From Paenibacillus catalpae (GTDB lineage: Bacteria > Bacillota > Bacilli > Paenibacillales > Paenibacillaceae), in NCBI RefSeq assembly GCF_900112695.1, contig NZ_FOMT01000006.1:186001-250000 (forward strand): a DNA stretch of 64,000 bases, in the 5' to 3' direction. The notes under the pieces are model-generated. The model ran no database searches. It saw only the letters and a list, made by a program, of their open reading frames with translations, and had not been told where the DNA came from. Made by a program: the position numbers and the translations under genes. Positions 49,508-57,841 of this stretch are shown piece by piece. How positions within the stretch are numbered: the stretch's first letter is position 1; the number at the start of each line of letters is the position of its first letter.

Positions 49508-50332
49508 CTATTCGTTATGGGCAGCTGCAGCTTCCATCGAGAAGCGGAAAAACTCTTCCTGCATGCCAGGCAGAACGATCGATTGTACGGTAATACCTTC
49601 CTCAAATACGGAGATCACATTGTACCCGCAGAAGTCGACCATCTTGAATTGATTGTCCTCAGCCGCTTCGCCGGCAAAGGCTGTTCCCGTTGCCGCTACG
49701 CTGCAGATCCCTTTATATGTGCCTACATTGTTGGTATGAACGTGGCCGGCCACGACGCCAATAACGTCCGTACCTTCAAGTACAGTGCCAAGCTGTTCGC
49801 GGTTTGCGAGCAGATGTTCCGAAGGCATGCCGTTAATAGTAAGCAGCGGATGATGAAGGGCTACGATCGTGCCGTTCTCAGCTGGCGTTCGGAGCGTTTC
49901 TTCAAGCCAAGCCAATTGCTCGGCGTCAATCTCGCCGTGGTGATGGCCTTTGATTTGAGAGTTCAGGCCGATCAGACGAACGCCTTGAATCGTGTGGGAG
50001 TAGTAATACGGCTGCTCGGAAGGCTCTTCCTGAAGGAAGCCTTCGCGGAACGGAGCGCGGTGGTCATGGTTGCCAAGAACGACATAGACCGGTACTCCAA
50101 GCCGTGCGGAGCCTTCGTCAACAATCGTACGAATGTATTCATAATCCTGAACGTCGCCTTCATGCGACAAATCTCCCGTAATCACAACGAAAGCAGGGGA
50201 GATGGCATTGGCATGGATATGTGCAAACACGCGGGACACTTTGTCAGCCAGTTTGAGCTTGGAGAAATGATTTTGGGCGTGTGGAGCATTCATGTGCGTG
50301 TCTGTCAGGTGAATGAATTTCAGCTTTTCCAT
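49508..50332 (-). CDS. Metallophosphoesterase (cyclic-nucleotide phosphodiesterase type)
   Basis: A 274-residue calcineurin-like enzyme with the full metal set: HLTDTHMN (8-15), GDLSHEG, GNHDHR, the His in VALHHPLL, and GHVHTNN. The order and spacing match CpdA/GlpQ-like class III phosphodiesterases. Without a signal peptide it is cytoplasmic. Cleavage of glycerophosphodiesters or cyclic nucleotides is possible; the operon context favours a diester imported by the ABC system. It overlaps no neighbour and is 40 bp after the first phosphoesterase. Confidence 0.87.
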   Translation of the reverse strand: MEKLKFIHLTDTHMNAPHAQNHFSKLKLADKVSRVFAHIHANAISPAFVVITGDLSHEGDVQDYEYIRTIVDEGSARLGVPVYVVLGNHDHRAPFREGFLQEEPSEQPYYYSHTIQGVRLIGLNSQIKGHHHGEIDAEQLAWLEETLRTPAENGTIVALHHPLLTINGMPSEHLLANREQLGTVLEGTDVIGVVAGHVHTNNVGTYKGICSVAATGTAFAGEAAEDNQFKMVDFCGYNVISVFEEGITVQSIVLPGMQEEFFRFSMEAAAAHNE

Positions 50333-50371
50333 AATAAGAACCTCCCGATTGTCAGGCTGCTGCCTGTCCTA

Positions 50372-51349
50372 TTAGTGATCTTGCGGTTCGTAATTCTCAA
50401 TGGCGTCAACGCCGCCTAGATGAATAACCCGGTAGGATGGAACACCGCTTTTCATCGTTACCCACAGGATCAGGTTCTCGTCCGAACGGTTGGCACCATG
50501 CGTCAAGCCGCCGGTACGGCCGAGCTGGATATATTGCTTGGAGGATTCCGAATGATTCGTGTATTCAAGAGAGTGGAAGTGGCCGGCAAATACGGTGTGG
50601 GAGCGGCCTTCAAGCATCCGTTCCAGCTCTGCAAAATCCGCATTGTCCGATTTCCAGCCCGGCTTGTGCATGGTTACGAACGTGTGCTTCACGTCCCGGT
50701 TGTTCTCCAATATTTCCTGGAAGAAGGCAAGCTGTTCTTCGCCGATGCCGATATCGAGCCTGCTGAGTGCGGCGGCTTCTTCAGGAGACATGGTTGCCAT
50801 GCCGCTAAACAATTGCTCCAGTGGTGTTGCAGGGTTTTGTTTGAACAGTTCCGTTGCCTGCTTAATCGTGTCGAGGAAGACTTCAGGGAACTCATGAGGC
50901 GGATTCTCGGTGTTTATGATCAAGTACAGGACATCATTCATGCGGAATGCGTAGTATTCGAAGCCTTTGCGCGCTCTCCATACATCAGCCATCATGGGAT
51001 TGCCATAATCATGGTTGCCGACAACCTGGAAGAAAGGAACGCCGGTTGCTGCGATTTTCGCATCAATCTCATCCCATTCCTCGTGAACGTTAGCCGGGTC
51101 GCGCCAATAGCCCTCAATCAAGTCTCCGACGGAGAGAATAAAGCTGGGCTTAAGGTCAGTCAACAGGTCAAGCGCTTTCTCGAAAACGCCAGGTGTTGCC
51201 AGGCCGCAGCGGTCGCCTACGACGGCGAAGGAGAAGTCTCCTGCCGGCAGCTGCGGCAGCTCGCCGAACCATGGACGCTTGTCTGTTGAGAAATGCTTTT
51301 CATCGAACCAGATCCCCTTGGTTTGTTTGCCTAATTGAATCGTTGACAT
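50372..51349 (-). CDS. Metallophosphoesterase, first gene of the operon
   Basis: A 325-residue calcineurin-like protein. Metal motifs are VVGDRCG (a variant of the usual D-x-H, with Arg-Cys in place of the His), SVGDLIEGY, VVGNHDYGN, TMHKPGW and GHFHSLEY. The Cys/Arg variation in the first motif suggests an altered metal site. No signal peptide. It opens the operon with AAGGAGG before the ATG at 51349, downstream of three exact 11-bp repeats like a Pho box. Together with the second phosphoesterase it probably splits imported phosphoesters. Confidence 0.85.
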   Translation of the reverse strand: MSTIQLGKQTKGIWFDEKHFSTDKRPWFGELPQLPAGDFSFAVVGDRCGLATPGVFEKALDLLTDLKPSFILSVGDLIEGYWRDPANVHEEWDEIDAKIAATGVPFFQVVGNHDYGNPMMADVWRARKGFEYYAFRMNDVLYLIINTENPPHEFPEVFLDTIKQATELFKQNPATPLEQLFSGMATMSPEEAAALSRLDIGIGEEQLAFFQEILENNRDVKHTFVTMHKPGWKSDNADFAELERMLEGRSHTVFAGHFHSLEYTNHSESSKQYIQLGRTGGLTHGANRSDENLILWVTMKSGVPSYRVIHLGGVDAIENYEPQDH

Positions 51350-51390
51350 TTTGTTGTTGCCTCCTTATTGCTCTAATCTTCTCACTTAGT

Positions 51391-51418
51391 ATGCAGGTTG
51401 TATGTAAGTTGTGTGTAA
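51391..51418 (-). promoter_or_regulatory. PhoP-box-like tandem element before the phosphoesterase operon
   Basis: On the minus strand TTACAC, TTACAT and CTGCAT start exactly 11 bp apart (51418, 51407, 51396) with five-base spacers ACAAC. The Bacillus PhoP box is direct TT(A/C/T)A(C/T)A hexamers with about 11-bp spacing. Two repeats match well and one partly. It lies 42-69 bp upstream of the first phosphoesterase start. Confidence 0.65.
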
Positions 51419-51452
51419 TCGCGGGATTGAATATTTGTAAAAGACAAAAAGA

Positions 51453-51481
51453 AAACCGGAAGCTGTGAAAGCTTCCGGTTT
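51453..51481 (-). terminator. Intrinsic terminator of the GntR gene
   Basis: An 11-bp perfect stem AAACCGGAAGC / GCTTCCGGTTT, loop of 7 nt. On the minus strand it is followed by TTTTCTTTTTGTCTTTT, just beyond the GntR stop. It separates the regulator from the phosphoesterase operon. Confidence 0.88.
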
Positions 51482-51496
51482 GTACGTCATATGGAC

Positions 51497-52150
51497 TTAT
51501 TTCATCAAGCCGTGGAGGATAAAGTGTTCGTGAGTATCCGAGTATTGATCGGAAACAGCGGCTTTGGCTGCTGCGATATCACCGAGCTTGATGGCTTCGA
51601 AGATCCTGCGGTTCGTTTGAACGGAGCGGCTTGGCTGGTATTGGGGATATTTTTTGCGATAGGACACGGTACTGAAGACATAACGGCCGCGATAAAGCTC
51701 CATGATTTGCAGCATGCTCTCATTGTGGATGGTTCGCAGGATTGTCTCGGTAAACAGCAGGCTGCTGTTGTAGTAGCCGTAATAATCCTTTTGCTCCATG
51801 GACACTTGCTGCTGCTCGAGTATCCGGCTCATCGCTTCCAGATCAAAGGCCAGCTGGCGTTTAACGGCCGTATCTAGAACGAAGAGCTGCATGGAGACGA
51901 GAACCTCGTACATCTCGCTGAATTCATGGGCAGATACTTCCTTCACCATTACGCCCCGTCCCCGGAAGGAACCCACAAGTCCTTCTCGTTCGAGCAAGGA
52001 GATGGCAGCGCGGATCGGCGTCCGGCTCATGCCAAGCAATCCGGCAAGCTCATTCTCCGACAGCATGGAGCCTGGCATATATTCGGCATGCATAATCCGT
52101 TCCCGTATTTCCCGGTATGCAATGGCTTCTAATGAATCTGAGGACATCAT
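51497..52150 (-). CDS. GntR-family regulator (FCD/FadR type)
   Basis: A 217-residue regulator. The N-terminal winged helix (IAYREIRERIMHAEYMPGSMLSENELAGLLGMSRTPIRAAISLLEREGLV, 10-60) is followed by an all-helical FCD effector domain with metal-ligand-like residues. In FCD proteins the effector is often an organic or sugar acid. It lies upstream of the phosphoesterase-phosphatase-ABC operon on the same strand but is separated by its own terminator. The ATGs at 52150 and 52147 are both possible starts. Confidence 0.88.
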   Translation of the reverse strand: MMSSDSLEAIAYREIRERIMHAEYMPGSMLSENELAGLLGMSRTPIRAAISLLEREGLVGSFRGRGVMVKEVSAHEFSEMYEVLVSMQLFVLDTAVKRQLAFDLEAMSRILEQQQVSMEQKDYYGYYNSSLLFTETILRTIHNESMLQIMELYRGRYVFSTVSYRKKYPQYQPSRSVQTNRRIFEAIKLGDIAAAKAAVSDQYSDTHEHFILHGLMK

Positions 52151-52210
52151 GTGAATTTTCCTTTATCTGTTTTTTAGACTAATACTACCAAATATCCCGA
52201 TGACATGGAA

Positions 52211-53338
52211 TCACTGCGTCCAGATCCAGGCGCTGTTGTACGGACCATCTATCAGATCCGGCATTGTCTCAAAGGTCGACCACTGGGCACCGTCATTTAG
52301 CGTAGCATGCTCTATTGTGCCATGTCCATTCACGTCAGCCTTGGCATTCAGCTCCAGATGCTTGATTACGGCCTCATCGCTTAGGTTCAAGGTTAAAGGG
52401 CTGTCAGCTGTCAGCTGCCCGACGGCAGTTTCCCCATCCACGTTCATGGCGGCACCTTCTTCAGTCTGAACCAGAGCCTCATGAAGCGAAGCGTTTGACA
52501 GATGAACGGCCGGCGAACCATCACCTTGGATTATCGTATGGCCGTCTACAATAACATGGATGAGATGATAATCGCCGCTTCCACCCTCTATTATCAAATT
52601 TCCTTTGATATGCATGTATCGCAAAGTAATATCGGCTGCCTTTAAGGTGACGTTCCCGTAAGCGGTTTCAACAACGGATTCCAGTCCGTAAGTACCCGGT
52701 GCCGAATAGGTCCGGTTCACGATGCCGGATCTCAGCAGCGTATCAATCATTACGACAGCGCTTGCACGAGTAACCGGCTCGGTTGGCCGGAAGGTGCCGT
52801 CCGGGTAGCCTTTAATAATCCCCTTCTCCGCCAAGGTTGCAATGGCTCCCCGGTTTGCTTCGAGGATCAAATCTTTATCCTGGAACGGTGGCGCTTTTTC
52901 TCTCGGAAGCTCCAGATGAACAATGGATGCAAGCATGAGAGCCGCTTCCTCGCGGGTGATGAACTGCTCAGGCTTTAACGCACCGTCTTCGCCGGATATG
53001 TAGCCTTCTTCTACAGCTTTGGCGATATCGGTATAGAACCAGTCGTTTGTCGTTACATCTTGAAAGGAGAGAGGAGCCGAATCCGTCAGTTCGAAGGCTC
53101 TGTTCATGAGCGATATCATCTCTGCCCGCGTAACGGGCTGTTCGGGCTTTATCGTGCCGTCGAGATAGCCCTGAAGCCATCCGAGGTCGAGCCATGCCTT
53201 TAATGCCGGAGCAGCCCAGGACTGGTCCGCTTCTTCGTATGCCGCTTTGGTGGCCGCATAGCCTGTTACCGCAAAGGTCAGGAGACAACATCCGATTAGC
53301 AGAGCAAGCAGTGGTTTTCTTCGCCTCATCAGCATCAC
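52211..53338 (-). CDS. S-layer homology (SLH) domain protein
   Basis: A 375-residue exported protein. After a signal peptide (about 1-30, ending VTGYAA) come three SLH repeats: WAAPALKAWLDLGWLQGYLDGTIKPEQPVTRAEMISLMNRAF, WFYTDIAKAVEEGYISG...FITREEAALML and AIATLAEKGIIKGYPDGTFRPTEPVTRASAVVMI. They bind wall-linked pyruvylated polymer. The remainder (about 215-370) is a run of short beta strands in a helix-like stack with no catalytic motif, so it may be a scaffold or adhesin. Monocistronic. Confidence 0.88.
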   Translation of the reverse strand: MMLMRRRKPLLALLIGCCLLTFAVTGYAATKAAYEEADQSWAAPALKAWLDLGWLQGYLDGTIKPEQPVTRAEMISLMNRAFELTDSAPLSFQDVTTNDWFYTDIAKAVEEGYISGEDGALKPEQFITREEAALMLASIVHLELPREKAPPFQDKDLILEANRGAIATLAEKGIIKGYPDGTFRPTEPVTRASAVVMIDTLLRSGIVNRTYSAPGTYGLESVVETAYGNVTLKAADITLRYMHIKGNLIIEGGSGDYHLIHVIVDGHTIIQGDGSPAVHLSNASLHEALVQTEEGAAMNVDGETAVGQLTADSPLTLNLSDEAVIKHLELNAKADVNGHGTIEHATLNDGAQWSTFETMPDLIDGPYNSAWIWTQ

Positions 53339-53465
53339 ATCCCTTCAAAATGTGGTTCCTCTATTAAAGTGTAAGAGATCGCAAATGCAATAGCTGTCGA
53401 ATGGAAGTGGAAGGCCAAGGAAACAATAGGGGCACGATGAATGACAGATAAAGGATGGATCATAG

Positions 53466-55649
53466 GTGGCTAATCCGTTTCGTGTGTTTAAAAAGGACGT
53501 AGGCTATTTTCTGAAAAACAGAATGCTTATCATTACTTTTCTTGGCGTTTCGATTGTTCCCATGTTGTACGGCGGATTTCTGATTAAAGGGAATTGGGAC
53601 CCGTACGGCCAGCTTCAGGATTTGCCCGTTGCCGTCGTCAACCTCGATAAAGGCGCGGAGTATCAAGGGAAGCCAATGAATGTCGGCGAGGACTTTGTGA
53701 ATGAGCTGAAGGAAAACGAGACCTTCGATTGGCGGTTCGTCAGCGAGCGGGCAGCCCAGGAGGGGATGGTCAGCAACCGGTATTATGCGACGATTACGAT
53801 TCCGGAGGAGTTTTCCGAGGATGCGGCATCTCTAACGAGCGAAACGCCGCAGAAGGCGGATATTATCTTTGAGTCTAACAGCTTTTATAACTTTATTTCC
53901 GGACAGATTAGCGAAAATGCGACAAAGGAGCTGCGAAACAAGCTGTCGCAAAATCTGACGGAAGCCTATTCGCGAAGCATGCTGTCCCAATTCTCGACCC
54001 TGTCCAGCGGTCTTTCCCGGCTGGCCATAGGGGCGACGGATCTGTATACTGGCGCCGTGCAATTAAAGGATGGGGCGGGGACGCTCAGTTCCAAGCTGCA
54101 GGAGCTGTCGAGCGGCGCGGCCAAGCTGCATGCCAGCATTAGCCAGCTTGAGTCGGGTGCTTCGCAGCTGAATGCGGGGCTGTCGAAGCTGAGCAGCAGC
54201 GCAGGGACTTTATCCAGCGGCGCCTCGCAGCTGGGTGAAGCTTCGACGCAGCTGATGCAGGGGGCAGATAAGCTGGCGGACGGGTCCGCCAAGCTGAAGG
54301 CTGGTATTCAATCCGCCAAGAATGGCGCGGATGAGCTGTATGCCGGCAGTAAACAGACGGCGGCCGGCAGCAAGCAGCTGGAGACGGGGCTGACGGCCTC
54401 TTCTGCTGCCAGCGCAACTCTCGCAGACGGGAGCGCCCAGGTAGCCGATGGCCTGCAGCAGCTGGTGGACAGCAACGCCGAGCTGGCGTCGGATCCGGCT
54501 GTTCAGCAGCTGCTGGCGGCAAGCCAGGCGGTTGAAGCGGGAGCGCGCGAGCTAAGCAAAGGCCAGCAGAAGCTGCTCGCCGGCAGCCGCACCTTAAACG
54601 CCGGGCAGCAGAAGCTGCTTACCGGCAGCAAACAGCTGAGCGATGGCCAGAGCAAGCTGCTGCAAAGCACTTCGCAGCTTGCCTCGGCTCAGGATCAGCT
54701 GCGTGATGGCCTCTCGCAGATGGCAGGGGAATTCCCGGCCTTTATATCGGGCAGCAAGCAGCTTGGACAAGGTGCGGCGCAGCTGGCGCAAGGCGCGGAG
54801 AAGCTGAAGAATGGCATCGGCCAATTCGAGGCGGGAAGCGCGAGTCTCTCCAGTGGTTCCTCCCAGCTGGCATCGGGTGCCGGAGAGCTGAAAACAGGAG
54901 CGGATAAGCTGGCATCCGGCTCGCAGGAATTAGCAGACAAGCTTGCCGATGCCGCGGAGCAGACGGCCAGCCTTAAGGCAGATGAGAAGACGATTCAGAT
55001 GATCGCCGAACCGGTTACCATTGTGGCCAATGACGACCGGAAGGTACGTCTGTACGCCAATGGCATCGCGCCATATTTTCTATCCATGGCCTTGTTCGCA
55101 GGTTCACTCGTCTTTACGACGATGTTCTCGGCGAGACAATCCTCGGCAGACGGAGCGGACGGCTATCCCTTGTTCCTGAGCAAGCTCCTCACCTTTGGGC
55201 TTATGAGTCTAGCCCAGTCCCTCATTCTTAGTACGGTTATTCTGTACGTGCTTGGTTTGAAGGTGCAGAGCGTGCCGCTGTTCTATCTGTACACCATAAT
55301 AACCGGCTTTACGTTTATGTTTGTCGTCCAGGCCTTTGTCACCTGGCTCGATAATCCCGGGCGGTTCGTCGTGCTGCTGCTCATGATCTTCCAGCTTGTC
55401 TCCAGCGCGGGCACGTTCCCTTATGAGCTTCTGCCGGGCTGGGCGCAGGCGATGAATCCGTGGCTGCCGATGACCTACAGCATCCGCGGCTACAGGGACG
55501 TCATCTCAAGCGGCGATTTCGATCATATGTGGGCGCAGGTAGGGCGGCTTGCCATTTACATTGTCATCTTCGTGATTCTGACGGCGCTGTATTTTGTAGT
55601 GACGAAGAAGAGACAGAGAGAAGAACAGCTTATGCCGGCGAAGATGTAG
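53466..55649 (+). CDS. YhgE/Pip family membrane protein
   Basis: A 727-residue protein of the YhgE/Pip group. One helix near the N-terminus (about 18-38) is followed by an outer alpha/beta domain up to about 170, then a long region of repeated ASQLxxGAxxL-type units up to about 520 (many copies of QLSDGQ, KLASGSQ, QLAQGAEKL). Five or so membrane helices close the C-terminus. The family contains the phage-receptor Pip of lactococci and YhgE, with links to polymer export and secretion systems. It starts at GTG 53466 after AAGGAT. The role here is unknown. Confidence 0.85.
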   Translation: MANPFRVFKKDVGYFLKNRMLIITFLGVSIVPMLYGGFLIKGNWDPYGQLQDLPVAVVNLDKGAEYQGKPMNVGEDFVNELKENETFDWRFVSERAAQEGMVSNRYYATITIPEEFSEDAASLTSETPQKADIIFESNSFYNFISGQISENATKELRNKLSQNLTEAYSRSMLSQFSTLSSGLSRLAIGATDLYTGAVQLKDGAGTLSSKLQELSSGAAKLHASISQLESGASQLNAGLSKLSSSAGTLSSGASQLGEASTQLMQGADKLADGSAKLKAGIQSAKNGADELYAGSKQTAAGSKQLETGLTASSAASATLADGSAQVADGLQQLVDSNAELASDPAVQQLLAASQAVEAGARELSKGQQKLLAGSRTLNAGQQKLLTGSKQLSDGQSKLLQSTSQLASAQDQLRDGLSQMAGEFPAFISGSKQLGQGAAQLAQGAEKLKNGIGQFEAGSASLSSGSSQLASGAGELKTGADKLASGSQELADKLADAAEQTASLKADEKTIQMIAEPVTIVANDDRKVRLYANGIAPYFLSMALFAGSLVFTTMFSARQSSADGADGYPLFLSKLLTFGLMSLAQSLILSTVILYVLGLKVQSVPLFYLYTIITGFTFMFVVQAFVTWLDNPGRFVVLLLMIFQLVSSAGTFPYELLPGWAQAMNPWLPMTYSIRGYRDVISSGDFDHMWAQVGRLAIYIVIFVILTALYFVVTKKRQREEQLMPAKM

Positions 55650-55654
55650 TAGCA

Positions 55655-55690
55655 AAGCTGCCGTTCGCAAAGGACAGACGGCTTTTTGCC
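55655..55690 (+). terminator. Probable terminator after the YhgE gene
   Basis: GCCGT / ACGGC with surrounding AAAGC...GCTTTTT pairing, 10 bp past the stop. The stem is short but the T run is good. From 55691 to 56047 I see no gene: only a poor -35/-10 pair (TTGACT at 55911 and TACATA at 55936) and the aldolase ribosome site. Confidence 0.5.
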
Positions 55691-56047
55691 TTATACTTCA
55701 CAGGGAAAAGGTGCTGGCGGGAGGGCTGCAGATGAACGTTAAATCAACGCTGTGGCGGGGCGGTTAAGTCAGTCTCTTATTGTTTTGCTGTTGCTCATTT
55801 TTATCGCTTCTATTATAGCGCTTACAATTTTTGAAACAATCTGATTCGCTCTCCGCAAAAGGGGCTTGGCCTCCAATAGGTAGTCTTATGCCGAATTTTG
55901 TGATAACATATTGACTTAAAGAGAACGTGAACGAGTACATACGCCCATTCCGTTCGGGCCGATTGATCTGCCGGTTGGAACCGCATAACAGCAGTTGAAT
56001 TGGGTATGATTGAAAGGTCTAGTCATTTATCTGAGGAGGATTTAACA

Positions 56048-56905
56048 ATGGCATTGGAATCAATGAAAGACATGCTGAACAAAGCTTTGCAAGGCGGTTA
56101 CGCTGTTGGTCAATTCAACATCAATAACCTGGAATGGACGCAAGCGATCCTTGACGCTGCACAAACAGAGCAATCGCCAGTAATCTTGGGCGTATCTGAA
56201 GGCGCAGCTCGTTATATGGGCGGCTTCAAAGTTGTTACGAACATCGTATCGGCTTTGATCGAAGAAATGAAAATCACGGTTCCAGTTGCAATTCACCTGG
56301 ACCATGGCTCCAGCTTTGAAAAATGTAAAGCAGCGATCGACGCTGGCTTCACTTCCGTTATGATCGACGCTTCGCATGATCCATTCGAAGAAAACGTTCG
56401 TATCACTAGCGAAGTTGTTGCTTACGCTCACGAGCGCGGCGTTTCTGTTGAGGCTGAACTGGGTACAGTTGGCGGCCAAGAAGACGACGTTGTTGCTGAA
56501 GGCGTAATCTACGCTGATCCTAAAGAGTGTCAAGAGCTGGTTCAACGCACAGGTATCGACTGCCTGGCTCCAGCCCTCGGTTCCGTTCATGGCCCTTACA
56601 AAGGCGAGCCTAAATTGGGCTTCAAAGAAATGGAAGAGATTTGTCAAACAATCAAGCTTCCACTCGTATTGCATGGCGGTACTGGTATCCCTACTGAGCA
56701 CATCAAACGTGCTGTATCCCTGGGTACTGCGAAAATCAACGTAAACACGGAGAACCAAATCGCGTTCACTAAAGTTGCTCGCGAGATCTTGACGAAAGAC
56801 TCCGATGTATACGATCCGCGTAAATTCCTGGCTCCAGGCCGCGAAGCGATCAAACAAACCGTTATGGGTAAAATCCGCGAGTTCGGTTCCTCGAACAAAG
56901 CGTAA
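56048..56905 (+). CDS. fba: Class II fructose-bisphosphate aldolase
   Basis: A 285-residue zinc aldolase of glycolysis and gluconeogenesis, splitting fructose-1,6-bisphosphate into the two triose phosphates. The signature VAIHLDHGSSFEKCKAAIDAG holds the catalytic Asp85 and zinc ligand His86; later EAELGTVGGQED, LHGGTGIPTEHIKRA and KINVNTENQIAF are typical. I use the ATG at 56048, 7 nt after GAGGAGG. Its codons differ from its neighbours: A and T ends are frequent (GTT, GCT, CGT), the pattern of a highly expressed gene. Monocistronic, with a terminator behind. Confidence 0.95.
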   Translation: MALESMKDMLNKALQGGYAVGQFNINNLEWTQAILDAAQTEQSPVILGVSEGAARYMGGFKVVTNIVSALIEEMKITVPVAIHLDHGSSFEKCKAAIDAGFTSVMIDASHDPFEENVRITSEVVAYAHERGVSVEAELGTVGGQEDDVVAEGVIYADPKECQELVQRTGIDCLAPALGSVHGPYKGEPKLGFKEMEEICQTIKLPLVLHGGTGIPTEHIKRAVSLGTAKINVNTENQIAFTKVAREILTKDSDVYDPRKFLAPGREAIKQTVMGKIREFGSSNKA

Positions 56906-56918
56906 GAAACGTATATGA

Positions 56919-56966
56919 AAAGGCTGAACGGCTGCCTCTCGCAGCTGCTCGGCCTTTTTTTTATGG
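56919..56966 (+). terminator. Intrinsic terminator after the aldolase gene
   Basis: AAAAGGC...GGCCTTTTTTTT encloses an inner GCTGC/GCAGC stem; eight T residues follow. Confidence 0.8.
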
Positions 56967-57027
56967 TTGAAAGTCTCCTCTTCTCCGCTATAATAGAGTC
57001 AAATCATCGAGGCAAGGGGATGCTTAA

Positions 57028-57762
57028 GTGAATAAGACGGCTGAGGGCAACAAGCTTATGAAAGCGGATACGGTGAATACGGCCGTTATTCCGGCGACCA
57101 AGCTGGAAGATGACAGCTACGACTGGTGGGAGCGGCATGACCAGGTGCTGCAGATTAAGAGTGAAATTAATCCCGAAATTGTGCTGATTGGCGATTCCAT
57201 CACGCATTTCTGGGGAGGGCTGCCGGTATCGACGAGTCAGCATGGCAGCGGACAAGCCTGGGAATCTGTCTTTGGCGGGCGCCGCGTCCTTAATCTGGGC
57301 TTTGGCTGGGACCGGACCCAGAATGTATTGTGGAGACTGGATCATGGCCAGCTGGAAGGTCTCTCGCCAGAGTGGGTCGTTATTAATATCGGCACCAATA
57401 ATACGAGCGGCACGGACAACGCGCGTGCCAGCTCGGCAGAAGAAGCTCGCGATGGAGTAAGGGCCATTGTGGAGCGGGTTCGGACGCATGCTCCTTCCGC
57501 GCGTATCGTTCTGATGGCGGTGTTCCCGCGCGAGGAGTCGCCGGAGGATTCGCGCCGCAAGCTGATCGGGCGGATGAATGAGCTGTATGCGGCGTTAGCG
57601 TCAGAGCTTGGGCTGACGTTCCTGGATATCGGGCCATCGATGCTTGCCGAGGACGGCACGCTGCCAAGGGAGATCGCCTTTGATACCTGCCATCTGACGG
57701 AGAAGGGATATCAGCTGTGGGCGGATGCGCTTCGTGAGGTTCTGAATCAGGACTCGAAATAG
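57028..57762 (+). CDS. SGNH/GDSL hydrolase
   Basis: A 244-residue esterase-type hydrolase. Block I is IVLIGDSITHFWGG with Ser57, block III is NIGTNNTSG, and block V is DTCHLTEKG with Asp219 and His222, giving a full catalytic set. It resembles platelet-activating-factor acetylhydrolase-like and carbohydrate acetylesterase members. No signal peptide is seen. The start is GTG 57028, 7 nt after AGGGGA. It may belong with the sugar-uptake genes that follow, perhaps deacetylating imported oligosaccharide, but that is inference. Confidence 0.87.
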   Translation: MNKTAEGNKLMKADTVNTAVIPATKLEDDSYDWWERHDQVLQIKSEINPEIVLIGDSITHFWGGLPVSTSQHGSGQAWESVFGGRRVLNLGFGWDRTQNVLWRLDHGQLEGLSPEWVVINIGTNNTSGTDNARASSAEEARDGVRAIVERVRTHAPSARIVLMAVFPREESPEDSRRKLIGRMNELYAALASELGLTFLDIGPSMLAEDGTLPREIAFDTCHLTEKGYQLWADALREVLNQDSK

Positions 57763-57841
57763 ACCTAGAGGTTGCCGTCCGGTCACAAGGGCGGCAAATT
57801 CTTTTTTTGGAGCGTTGCAAGCGCGGAAGGGATGGGACTTT

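Noticed and set aside
49517..50419. A 300-codon plus-strand open frame
   Set aside because: Antisense to a metallophosphoesterase with all metal motifs; no ribosome site or recognisable domain.
54060..54960. Many near-identical short DNA repeats
   Set aside because: They encode the heptad-like QLxxGxxxL units of the YhgE protein; this is protein-level repetition, not a DNA element.
55732..55767. An 11-codon open frame after the YhgE gene
   Set aside because: Too short, with no independent support for translation and no product that can be recognised.
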